A DNA stretch of 17,269 nucleotides from Podochytrium sp. JEL0797 (Eukaryota > Chytridiomycota > Chytridiomycetes > Chytridiales > Chytriomycetaceae), in assembly GCA_027596195.1 (NCBI GenBank), contig JADGJG010000525.1, positions 1 through 17,269 on the forward strand. Reading direction: 5' to 3'. Position 1 is the stretch's first letter. Every line of letters starts with the position of its first letter. Position numbers and translations under genes: made by a program. The notes under the pieces were generated by a model. The model was not told where the DNA came from. It did not search any database and was given only the letters and a program-made list of their open reading frames with translations. This document shows positions 10,068 through 17,269 of the stretch, piece after piece.

Positions 10068-10536
10068 ACTGTGTGTGCGTTTGTGCGGCAGGGAGGGAGT
10101 GGGGGATTGGGTTGGTTTCTGGGATCTGTTTTTTCTTGTTTTTTGTTGGGGCTCGTTTCTGTTTGCTGTGTGTTCCGTGATGCCTTTTCTTTTATAAACT
10201 ATTAAAAAATGGATGTAAAGGGGAAAACGATAGAAATTAAACACGTGTTCTTATCGGCGGGGATAAATCCCCAACCCCATCTAAACACGGGAAGAACGAC
10301 CGCTATCGGGTAGAATGCTTTTTTTGAATGTTGGGGATTGGTAATGGCGAAATGGCAGACCTCGAACCTATGGCCCCAGTGAATACGCGTTTTCGCACTA
10401 TCCTCCAGTTTTTGCGCCACCGTTTTATAGTCCTTTCTTAAGTAACTTAACCTTTCATGGCGAAGTGCACTACCCCTGCACCCTCATTACAAAAAACAAC
10501 GCATTTAACCACAGAATTTTAGTTCAGTTAAGTTAT
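10068..10536. other. Tail-to-tail intergenic region, no gene seen
   Basis: These 469 bases lie between the stop codons of the convergent URC1 and GNAT genes, so they hold two 3' untranslated regions and terminators. A T- and G-rich stretch fills the first 130 bases. A 72-codon minus-strand ORF (10420-10202) has no recognised domain. A tRNA-Leu-like D-arm string near 10345-10360 does not extend to a full cloverleaf. Confidence 0.55.
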
Positions 10537-11144
10537 TCACAGCTTGGCCACATACAAACAGTCAAGATCCACTTGATCCCCCACGACGTATTCAATAGAC
10601 TTTCCGCTGAACCTGATGAACAACAAAAAAAAATAAGTGACTCAAAAATGAAACGAGCATCGCAAAACCCGGGGTGAATACTCAACTTGAACCCCCACTT
10701 CTCATAAAACTTCCTCGCCTGATCGTTCTCCGACCACACACTCAACCAAACACACTTGACCCCCGCTTCATGCATTTTTTGCATGGCGAATTTCATGAGC
10801 GTCGAACCGGCCCCTGTCCCGTGTTTGTGTTTCGAAAGGTAAATGCGGTGCAACTCCCAGCAAGGATCCTCGTACTCGTCAACAGGAAGAAGGTGGGTGC
10901 GTGTGTTGGGTCTCAGTTGGCAGAACCCCCACGGCGCTTTGCCTTCGGGATCCGTGTCGTCGACAACGAGATACGTCAATTCGGTTTCGATCTCTTTTGT
11001 GATGATTTCTTGGGTGTAGGTTGTGTCGAGGTGCGTTTGGAGGTCGGTTGCCGAGTACAGGTTGGGGAAGGTGGCGACAAAGGTTTCTTTGGCGAGTTCG
11101 GAAAGGACGGACCAGTGCTCTTGTTTTGCGGGGAGGATGAGCAT
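10537..11144 (-). CDS. GNAT-family N-acetyltransferase
   Basis: Two exons, 11144-10687 and 10612-10537, encode 177 aa. The 74-nt intron uses the unusual donor GTTGAG. This choice is supported because it restores a typical GNAT C-terminus (FSGKSIEYVVGDQVD ... LYVAKL) where the unspliced frame gives unrelated sequence. The acetyl-CoA pyrophosphate loop is at about residues 105-114 (KHKHGTGAGS), preceded by the ELHRIYL strand. Motif B reads WLSVWSENDQARKFYEKWGFK. This arrangement matches RimI/YhfO-like small acetyltransferases that transfer an acetyl group to an amine. The acceptor is unknown. No targeting signal is evident, and the length is normal for a single-domain GNAT. Confidence 0.88.
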
Positions 11145-11370
11145 TTTCAGCAGTGTGCAAGAGAGTTTTGGAACGAGTTTTTGTGGACTACATAATTTCT
11201 TTTACCATTATGCAATTCATTAAAAAACAAATAGCCCCTTAGATTTTACGTCATATTGTTTGGAATTTCAGTTTCGAATTCTTCTAAGCCAAATGTCAAA
11301 CCTTTAACCCCTCGAACGCAATTCCCCTATTGGGTTATATGGTAAATTGCGATCAAAGCAAAAAACTCTC

Positions 11371-11516
11371 TCCACCCATCAACAACATGACTCATGAGAA
11401 TAAACATTTCAATAATTTAGCGGCGCGCATACCACTGCGAAGACCGACGGAAGAAGCCGCGGGACCCCCTCTTCTTGGAATCACCTCCCAGCCTTGCATT
11501 TCGCATTCACACAAGA
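11371..11516 (-). pseudogene. Decayed partial copy of the adjacent secreted-protein gene
   Basis: On the plus strand, ACCCATCAAC, GCGGCGCG, GACGGAAG, CCCCTCTTCTTGG and GCATTTCGCATTCAC occur here in the same order as at about 11692-11895, which is the 3' end of the neighbouring secreted-protein gene. The similarity covers the stop-codon region, the last exon, part of the last intron (the donor side, CATACCAC) and the Cys-rich coding segment. Most of the intron and part of the last exon are deleted. In the coding frame TGTGTGAATGCGAAATGC is retained, but a stop follows within a few codons, so it cannot be functional. It lies head to tail with the intact gene, suggesting an old tandem duplication with most of one copy lost. 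Confidence 0.7.
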
Positions 11517-11622
11517 TATGCGCAAAGCTCGGCGACGGTGCCAATTGAGGGCTCCCAAAATGAGTTCATTTTTCGGGCGTCATTTTGGCGCTAATTTGAA
11601 TAATTTAATCTTTGCGGCAATA

Positions 11623-11628
11623 TTTATT
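11623..11628 (-). terminator. AATAAA polyadenylation signal for secreted-protein gene
   Basis: The minus strand reads AATAAA about 70 nt after the stop codon of the secreted-protein gene at 11697, a plausible polyadenylation signal. Confidence 0.45.
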
Positions 11629-11696
11629 CGAATGATCGATGTCGTGTGAAAACCAAAGCAACCCCCCACCCCCCAAGCCCGTACTCCCTCTACCCA

Positions 11697-12614
11697 TCAA
11701 CATGCATTGGTATTCATGCAAGTAAATTTTTTCAACGGCGCGAGCTGGAAAGGAAACGAAAATGAGAACAGTAAACCATTTTTGGATTCAACACATACCA
11801 CAGCGACAGCACGTTCAAAATCTCTGACGCTGACGGAAGTAGCCGTGGAACCCCTCTTCTTGGCGCTCACCCCAGCCTGGCATTTCGCATTCACGCACGC
11901 CACCAACCGCTCAAAATCCTTGCACAGGTCCGCCAAAAAGTGGGTCGAGGGAAACAAGAAACCGAGCGACTTGAAACAATTTGACACACAGGATGGTGAG
12001 TTGGCCAAGATGGACGTAAATTGGTTGAGTTGGCGGACCGTGTCTTGCGGAGTGAGTGGCTTGGGTGTGCAGGAGGACGTGAGCCCGACGTTTGTGAGAC
12101 GGTATGCGAAATCAGGTTGAGGACAAGAGAAGGTGATTGTCATGGGGGTTCCTCCGGAGGCTGGGAAGGGCCCCACTTTTTGCGTCGCGAAAGAGGATCC
12201 TCCGGAATTCACAAGCGCGATGGGAGGTGAATCGCCCACTTGGACGGAACAGGCTGCAGCTGACGAAATGTGGCAGTTTATGTCAAATGAGAGTCTGACA
12301 GTGTTTTTTCCCGTTGGGATGGAGACAGTTTGGGACAAATTTCCCCAGAATGCAAGGTCCGCGTCGGTTACAGGCTGATCGGGATGGATGAATGAGAACA
12401 AGGAATAGCGAAAAGAGCATGATGAAATAATACCCTTGGAGTAACTCTGACATACACGAATGCGGCAAACCTTCACGTAAATATGGCATTCTGACTCTTC
12501 ATACCCGCAACGTGTTGCATAGCTGTCAAAGTTGGGATTCTGAATCAGATTGGTCACGGCAGCGACAGCGATGGCGGTTGCCCAGAGAGTGGCGGAGAGA
12601 AGGAACGACGGCAT
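11697..12614 (-). CDS. Secreted two-domain Cys-rich protein
   Basis: The frame is open for 305 codons from ATG 12614 to the stop at 11697. Two likely introns with GTATGT donors, 12455-12375 (81 nt) and 11798-11745 (54 nt), would give 260 aa. Both are multiples of three without stops. Residues 1-21 form a signal peptide (hydrophobic LLSATLWATAIAVAAV), so the protein is probably secreted or cell-surface. A beta-rich domain follows, starting NLIQNPNFDSYA and continuing with LSQTVSIPTGKNTVRLSF; this style is seen in fungal extracellular jelly-roll domains that often bind carbohydrate. The C-terminal half is Cys-rich (PSCVSNCFKSLGF ... DLCKDF ... ACVNAKC), loosely reminiscent of CFEM modules but not a full eight-Cys match. 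I cannot name the family. A decayed partial copy lies downstream. Confidence 0.72.
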   Translation of the reverse strand: MPSFLLSATLWATAIAVAAVTNLIQNPNFDSYATRCGYEESECHIYVKVCRIRVCQSYSKGIISSCSFRYSLFSFIHPDQPVTDADLAFWGNLSQTVSIPTGKNTVRLSFDINCHISSAAACSVQVGDSPPIALVNSGGSSFATQKVGPFPASGGTPMTITFSCPQPDFAYRLTNVGLTSSCTPKPLTPQDTVRQLNQFTSILANSPSCVSNCFKSLGFLFPSTHFLADLCKDFERLVACVNAKCQAGVSAKKRGSTATSVSVRDFERAVAVVCVESKNGLLFSFSFPFQLAPLKKFTCMNTNAC

Positions 12615-12779
12615 TTTTGATTTTGATTGCTGAAAGAGGGAGAACGGGCATAGCGCTCGTATTTATGCGCTGGGGGCGCGAGTGGCAGTGCGGATAACAA
12701 GAGGGTGTATTATTTTTCAGTTAACGACGACCGCCCAACGCACGTATTTAAAATCTCAAAATCAATCTATATTGTGAAA
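12615..12779 (-). promoter_or_regulatory. Promoter of secreted-protein gene with TATA-like box
   Basis: On the minus strand the sequence GCATAAATACG at 12667-12659 lies about 50 bp before the ATG and resembles a TATA box. The rest of this 165-base stretch also contains the 3' untranslated region of the upstream AAA ATPase gene. Confidence 0.4.
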
Positions 12780-15157
12780 TCAGGAACGGCAGGGATTTTC
12801 CGCATCCTCTCGCTTCCTCATGCAAACAAACGCAGCCTCACGGCAATAGTTTTCAATATCCGCTCCAGAACAGCCTTCCGAAAGCATTCCCAATTCGGTC
12901 AACTCCGAGTCCGTCACGTTGTGGGGGACTCCCGTCAAGAACCCACGAAACAATTCGGCGCGTTCCTGGAGGTAAAACAGTTTCCGTGAGTTGCTTTAAC
13001 CACGGAGGCGACAAGGAGAAGAAAACAAAATAAACATGGATATACTTGTTGTTGAGGTGCCGCAATGTACAAAAACTCGTTGATCCTTCCTGGTCGCAGA
13101 ATCGCCGGATCAATCGCATCTTTTCGGTTCGTCACGGCAATAATAATCAAGTGCGACGTGGTTTGACTGGCAGCCAGGATTCCATCCATCTCTGAGCATT
13201 TAGGAAAGATCAGTGGGGTTAAAGTTGAAAAATGAGCCCCTCCCACGTACCAGTCAAAAACGATGTCACGATGCGATTCCCGGATCCCTCTGAAGTCCCA
13301 CCTCCACCCCCGCGCATGGGAACCACAGCGTCCAGCTGATCAATGAATAACACGCAGGGAGATTTTTGTCGCACGTCTTCGAAGATTTTGCGAATGTTGG
13401 CTTCCGATTCTCCGACAATCTTAGACCGAATGTCGGATCCCTTTCGGATAAGATATTTCAGGGTTAGTTTTTTGATTTTGCAGCATGAAAAAACAAATCG
13501 GATTTCCCCCGCCGCGTTTTCATACGTTGACAACAACTTGGTTGAATCCAATTTCCTGCGCGAGCGCCATTCCGAATTGCGTCTTTCCTGTGCCGGAAGG
13601 ACCGTAAATGAGAACTCCGCGAGGAGCAAGGGAGACTGCGTCTTTGGTGGCGATAGTGAGTCGCCAAGGGTCCAAGATGATATCCTGGCGTCAAAACGAT
13701 GAAAATGTGAGCATGAGGAAGTAGAGCAAATGAGAAGCAATCGTACTTTAACACGCTGTTGAATCTGATTCATGCCGAAAAAATCATTGAAATCGCGCAG
13801 TGGTTTGATCTGCGAACGCAAAATCGTTGTTTTGAGTGGACATAAAAAGTCAACGTGTATAACAAGATACCGGTTTCAATCGAACAGTCGATTCGTTTTT
13901 CTCCGCTTCAAAGTCCTGCTGAGTCCATTCTTCAGGCTGTGGCAACACATTCAAACTTTCGTCACACTCAATCGCGACGACGAACGCCAGAATACATACA
14001 TTCTCTTTCGAAACAAGCACAGAATCTACGACATGCTTGATATCTGCCCCGACCATGCCGTATGCCGTGTCGCAAAAAGTTTCGAGAAAATCAAACTGGT
14101 TCAACGGAATCTTCATGTCGGACAAGATCGCCTCTAGAATCTGCAGACGGTCCGAGGAGTCTTTTGTTTCGAGGGAGAGAAAATAGGGAAGGCGAGAGCT
14201 ACGTGTGAAATCGGGAGAAATGTTTTTTGGACTCATGGTGCACGCTGTCGTTTGGAATGTGGCGTTCAGTTCAGAGTTCTCAGGCTACAACGAATGCATT
14301 CAAATTTTCAAGATTAATCTGAATGGAAGGGTTCGCGAGACTGGGCAGAAACTCGGCGAATCCGCGGACGCGTTCGCACGGACTCCTTGCAACACCAATT
14401 TTCGTTCAACATTCACTCGTTTCAAATGGTTTCGCAACGTTTGAGTACACACAAGGCCCAAACACGTTCGTTTCCAGTCACTCGCGGGTCTTCAAAGTTC
14501 GCAGGGTCTCACCGATCACGACAAACACGGAATTCAAGCGATTCGACAATGTATTCGAAGTATCCAAGATGTGAAGAAGGGCCTCTGGTTCGCAAAAAAG
14601 AATGGAATTCAGAATCCAAGTCGCGACTTGCGGGCGGATTGCATCACCTTTGAGGTGGAACAGTTTCGAATCTTTGGCAAGCAGCGTGTCGGCATTATCA
14701 AAAAGTAATATCTTGCGATCACTCGATGTCTTGGCTGTGTGGATCCATTCGAGCATATCTGGCCAAACACATCAAAAATACGTTTGCTTGTGCGCGCATT
14801 TACCATCCAAAGAGCTGTTGGAAACGGTTTCGCAGTCCATCATGAGTACATTACGACCCGGCTGAGTGTCATCTGTATGAGATTGTGAGAATGGGAATCG
14901 GGACCACGCAACGCGGGATCTCAACTGCGTATCGTCTGAAGAAGCCTAGTTTTGCCAACGCCTGATCGTCCATAGATGATCAATCCTGCGAGAGGTGCCG
15001 TTAGAATGGCATCAAAGATGTCGCAGAACCACTCTCCAAACCTTTTCCTTGCGCCGTGCTTGGATTCATCTCGCGGCCAAAAAAAATCAAAAAAACTGAC
15101 ACTTTTCTCCTCCCCTTCAACAGACTCATCCCAGCAAAGGCCGTGTGGATTTCGGTT
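12780..15157 (-). CDS. Tandem AAA ATPase, Pex1-like, 5' end unresolved
   Basis: Supported exons: 15157-14926, 14872-14804, 14758 to about 14480, about 14230-14000, 13936-13871, 13809-13747, 13684-13526, 13440-13251, 13191-13046 and 12965-12780. D1 has Walker A GRSGVGKT but Walker B LLFDNAD. D2 has APRGVLIYGPSGTGKT, Walker B VLFIDQLDAV, NRIVTSFLTEMDG, sensor/arginine-finger region DPAILRPGR, and SGADIENYCREAA near the end. This is a type II AAA layout; the DN in D1 and the spacing are reminiscent of Pex1, but an AFG2/SPATA5L1 relative is possible. Only about 50 residues precede D1, so any large N-domain is missing. The first exon follows a CTAAC branch point and CAG acceptor and has no ATG. 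The D1-D2 junction near 14230-14480 is ambiguous; a long intron of about 240 nt (GTGACT donor) fits best. Confidence 0.75.
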
Positions 15158-15274
15158 CTGGAGTGGTTAGGAGGGTGAGACTGAGAATGGTTGCGAATGC
15201 CCAGGGTTGCCAATATATTTTGCGGTGAATCACGATCGCGAAGAAACCCAGTTTTACTTATTTCGAACTCTCAC

Positions 15275-16309
15275 CTACTCAACCCTCCGCGGCTTCACAA
15301 CCACACTAAAATTATTCCTCGCCGCACCCGGATTCACCATCTTCTTGGCCACTTCCGCTCCTTCCACCGAACCCTCCACGCGCCGCCACAAATGGTACGA
15401 CAAACGCGGTGTTTTCTTTTCCGCCACTTCCTCAAACCCCGTCGCACTCGCCACGGTCTTGAGGTGGGCGTGCGTCATGTACCGAGAGTTGGTGGTGCAT
15501 GGGAGTGGGAGGACAAGGAAGAGGAGGCCGGAGGGGAGGAGGTGTTGGTATGCGAGGTGGAGCATGAGTCCTGAAGGGAAAACAATTGTGGGTGAATATT
15601 TCGAGGGGCGAGTAGAAAGGTGTGGTAGAGATTCAAAACCTCTTCGTTCAGGGTCATCCACGAAATTCAACACCAGCGACAAGCAAATGGCATGAAACCG
15701 CTGCGCATCCGTCTTAGGAATTGGACGCTCAAAAAAGTCTTGGCGCGTCACACCCACGTTTTGTGGATTCAAATCAACGTATTGTGCGTCAATCCACCCC
15801 GCCTGTTTGGCATATGTGGTTCCATTCAGTGCACCCACGTCGAGAAGTCGCAGTTTTGGTTTGGTTGGTGTTGATGCTGGTTTTGGACGGGAATCTGAAC
15901 TTTCCGTGGATCCTGCCTCCACGTTGGATTTCGAAACGCCGTCTAAATCTCCTCCTCGCAGCATGTCTCCCAGAGGACCACCCAAGAACTCCACCAACCA
16001 CTTTCCACACGCCCCTCTCCCACTCCTCTCATCCCCACCCTTGAGCGACGCGCGTTGGTAGGCATCGAGTCCGCCGATCGATTCAATCTGCTTCTCAATG
16101 TCCTGGATATCAGGGTCGTTTTGGTTCGATTTCCGCAGGAGTGCGAGTTTCTTGGTGAGGGCGTGGAAGAGGTTGATGCGGGCGGTGGTGGAGAGTTTTT
16201 TGCGCGGGTGTGGGTTCGTGTGGGTTGCTGCGGTGCTGGAGGTGGTGGATGTGTTGGGAAGACGGGGAGTGGCGGTGATGGGGGTTTTGGATCGCTTGCG
16301 TTTCGGCAT
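15275..16309 (-). CDS. BMT2: Bmt2-like 25S rRNA adenine N1-methyltransferase
   Basis: Two exons, 16309-15640 and 15570-15275, encode 321 aa; the 69-nt intron is phase 1. The N-terminus MPKRKRSK is a probable nuclear/nucleolar signal. A helical segment with the family motif GGLDAYQRASLKG (residues 79-91) and KWLVEFL comes next. The Rossmann-type SAM site starts at LLDVGALNG (155-163). Further motifs are YVDLN (177-181), QDFFERPIPK (190-199), LSLVLNFVDDPERRG (210-224), and LVLPLPCTTNSRY. The C-terminal NNFSVVV strand is family-typical. Bmt2 methylates an adenine in the large-subunit rRNA in the nucleolus, using S-adenosylmethionine. The ATG at 16309 is the only plausible start. A Ser/Thr-rich stretch (about 121-150) is a low-complexity insert. 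Confidence 0.88.
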   Translation of the reverse strand: MPKRKRSKTPITATPRLPNTSTTSSTAATHTNPHPRKKLSTTARINLFHALTKKLALLRKSNQNDPDIQDIEKQIESIGGLDAYQRASLKGGDERSGRGACGKWLVEFLGGPLGDMLRGGDLDGVSKSNVEAGSTESSDSRPKPASTPTKPKLRLLDVGALNGTTYAKQAGWIDAQYVDLNPQNVGVTRQDFFERPIPKTDAQRFHAICLSLVLNFVDDPERRGFESLPHLSTRPSKYSPTIVFPSGLMLHLAYQHLLPSGLLFLVLPLPCTTNSRYMTHAHLKTVASATGFEEVAEKKTPRLSYHLWRRVEGSVEGAEVAKKMVNPGAARNNFSVVVKPRRVE

Positions 16310-16667
16310 TTGGAGGGTTGAGCGAGGCGGTTTGGAAAGGAAAAAAAACAAAAAACTATTATGTATGGAAAAAGAGGCCCGCGACGCGCTTCTGATAAAG
16401 GCGCAATGCCGCAGCTGCTCTATCTGTTCTTCACCCTTCCTGATGATTTTATAAAAAAAACACGAGCTCCCATAAAAATACCCAGATCTGGCGCTGGCTT
16501 GATCATCCTGTTTTTGACTTTCAAGTTGAACTGATTTGGATTTCGGGCCCTGATGTGGAGATTCGGTTTTGGTCTCGTGATTTTCGCAACGCCATGTTTT
16601 TCGTTCCGTTTTCCAAACAAGTCGCCCTCATAACCCCACAGGCTTGAAGTTGATGATTTTTGAAGAA
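16310..16667. other. Intergenic region, Bmt2 promoter side
   Basis: These 358 bases hold the Bmt2 promoter and the 3' region of the unassigned minus-strand ORF. A-rich runs flank 16340-16360 and 16450-16460. I see no clear TATA box, RNA gene or supported ORF. Confidence 0.5.
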
Positions 16668-17090
16668 CTATATTAGATTTGCTTTAAATAAGTACGCAGA
16701 AAAGACAGTATATGAGGAAGGAGAGAGAGGTAGGTCAAGATCACGCGATTCGAAGGTGACCAGAACCAAATCGCCACGCTCAAGCTCGAGAAATGAAGGA
16801 TCATTAGTTTCCAAAGAGGGCATGTCGAACACAAAAAATTCAACGCCGAGGGCGGTTTCGGACGCGAAGATCTTGTTCGTTTCACTGAAATTCGAGAAGC
16901 AGAAGATGCCAGTTTGATGGTGAAGCTGGAGAGAATCTATTTTCAAACGATGGCCCGCGACAGTTTGCCCAAAACGGGTCTGCCAAAAACCTCGTACTTC
17001 AATTAACTTTCCACGTTTGGCGGAGTTGCGTTCAATGTGAGTCAAAACGTCAGAAGTTCCATCGATCTCGACGAGCATGTAAAGGTGCAT
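16668..17090 (-). CDS. Unassigned 140-codon ORF
   Basis: The minus-strand frame starts at ATG 17090 and stops at 16668 without introns. The N-terminal half alternates short hydrophobic strands (LYMLVEIDG, GKLIEVRGFW, HRLKIDSLQL), a pattern compatible with a small beta-barrel such as an OB fold. The second half (FSNFSETNKIF ... ERGDLVLVTFESRDLDL) is also strand-rich. I do not recognise a family, and no catalytic motif is visible. An upstream exon may exist: one minus-strand frame is open from the window edge to about 17120, but I could not find a convincing splice. It could be a real small gene or the end of a larger one cut by the window edge. Confidence 0.45.
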   Translation of the reverse strand: MHLYMLVEIDGTSDVLTHIERNSAKRGKLIEVRGFWQTRFGQTVAGHRLKIDSLQLHHQTGIFCFSNFSETNKIFASETALGVEFFVFDMPSLETNDPSFLELERGDLVLVTFESRDLDLPLSPSSYTVFSAYLFKANLI

Positions 17091-17269
17091 GGACTCGCGA
17101 GAAGTTGTGGCTTCCTATTGACCGTTGTGGCTGCGTGTGTATTGGCGGCCCGAGAAGAAATGATGACTGTTGTTATAGGTAACAGAGATTCCGTGTGATT
17201 CGCTCGTGTAGAGTGTTGTTTGTCCTTGCTGTGGCAACTTGTCAGAACTTGACAATTCGGTGGCGCGAG
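17091..17269. other. Window-edge region, possible promoter or upstream exon
   Basis: Two minus-strand frames are open across most of this stretch; one reads a Ser/Gln-rich sequence (TELSSSDKLPQQGQTT). It may be the promoter and 5' untranslated region of the ORF at 17090, or part of an upstream exon continuing past the window. Confidence 0.35.

Larger units (their letters stand above)
11145..11696. other. Intergenic region with a decayed gene fragment
   Basis: This 552-base interval separates the GNAT promoter from the 3' end of the secreted-protein gene. It contains the relic listed separately at 11371-11516. The rest is AT-rich with no supported gene; a 72-codon plus-strand ORF at 11330-11548 is an antisense shadow of the relic. 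Confidence 0.6.

Noticed and set aside
10330..10400. tRNA-Leu-like string GGCGAAATGGCAGACC
   Set aside because: It resembles a D arm, but there is no matching T arm, acceptor stem or anticodon stem on either strand.
10674..11195. 173-codon plus-strand ORF
   Set aside because: It is antisense to the GNAT coding region, which has clear motif conservation on the minus strand.
14236..14480. Several alternative exon joins between D1 and D2 of the AAA gene
   Set aside because: At least three GT-AG combinations keep the frame open; none could be chosen with confidence, so the junction is left as ambiguous within the gene entry.

Overview
The window looks like a contig end from an intron-rich, gene-dense early-diverging fungus, most likely a chytrid. 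The basis is many very short introns (about 40-114 nt) with loose 5' splice sites and CTAAY-like branch points before the acceptor. The gene set also fits: a TKL-class kinase with an HGD catalytic loop, a UBFD1 homologue, a URC1-type GTP cyclohydrolase and a Bmt2-type rRNA methyltransferase. The lineage is an inference, not a measurement.

Layout. Bases 1-80 are pure C, probably a sequencing or assembly artefact at the contig edge. It runs into the 3' end of a minus-strand TKL-like protein kinase (81-2293, 4 exons in the window, C-terminus missing). A 131 bp divergent promoter separates it from a plus-strand UBFD1 homologue (2425-3444, 5 exons). From 3417 to about 4337 the minus strand holds a poorly resolved spliced gene with one WD40-like motif, followed by about 1 kb without a convincing gene. 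At 5346-6170 lies a plus-strand protein with two transposase-type helix-turn-helix domains but no DDE catalytic domain.

Two well-resolved plus-strand genes follow head to tail. The first is a metallo-beta-lactamase-fold hydrolase (6398-7709, 3 exons). The second is a URC1-like GTP cyclohydrolase II homologue (7858-10067, 9 exons, 513 aa) with an unusual N-terminal extension. After a gene-free interval come minus-strand genes: a GNAT acetyltransferase (10537-11144) and a secreted two-domain Cys-rich protein (11697-12614). A decayed partial copy of the secreted gene's 3' end lies just downstream of it at about 11371-11516. Next are a tandem AAA ATPase resembling Pex1 in its D1/D2 layout (12780-15157, 5' end unresolved) and a Bmt2-like 25S rRNA adenine methyltransferase (15275-16309). 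Last is an unassigned 140-codon ORF (16668-17090).

The genes do not form one obvious pathway; this is ordinary mosaic eukaryotic gene order. The most interesting items are the AAA ATPase, whose two Walker B motifs lack the catalytic glutamate, its possible in-frame splice connection to the Bmt2 gene, the DDE-less transposase-like protein, the tandem-duplication relic, and the unassigned WD40-like gene. I found no RNA genes, CRISPR arrays or complete mobile elements.
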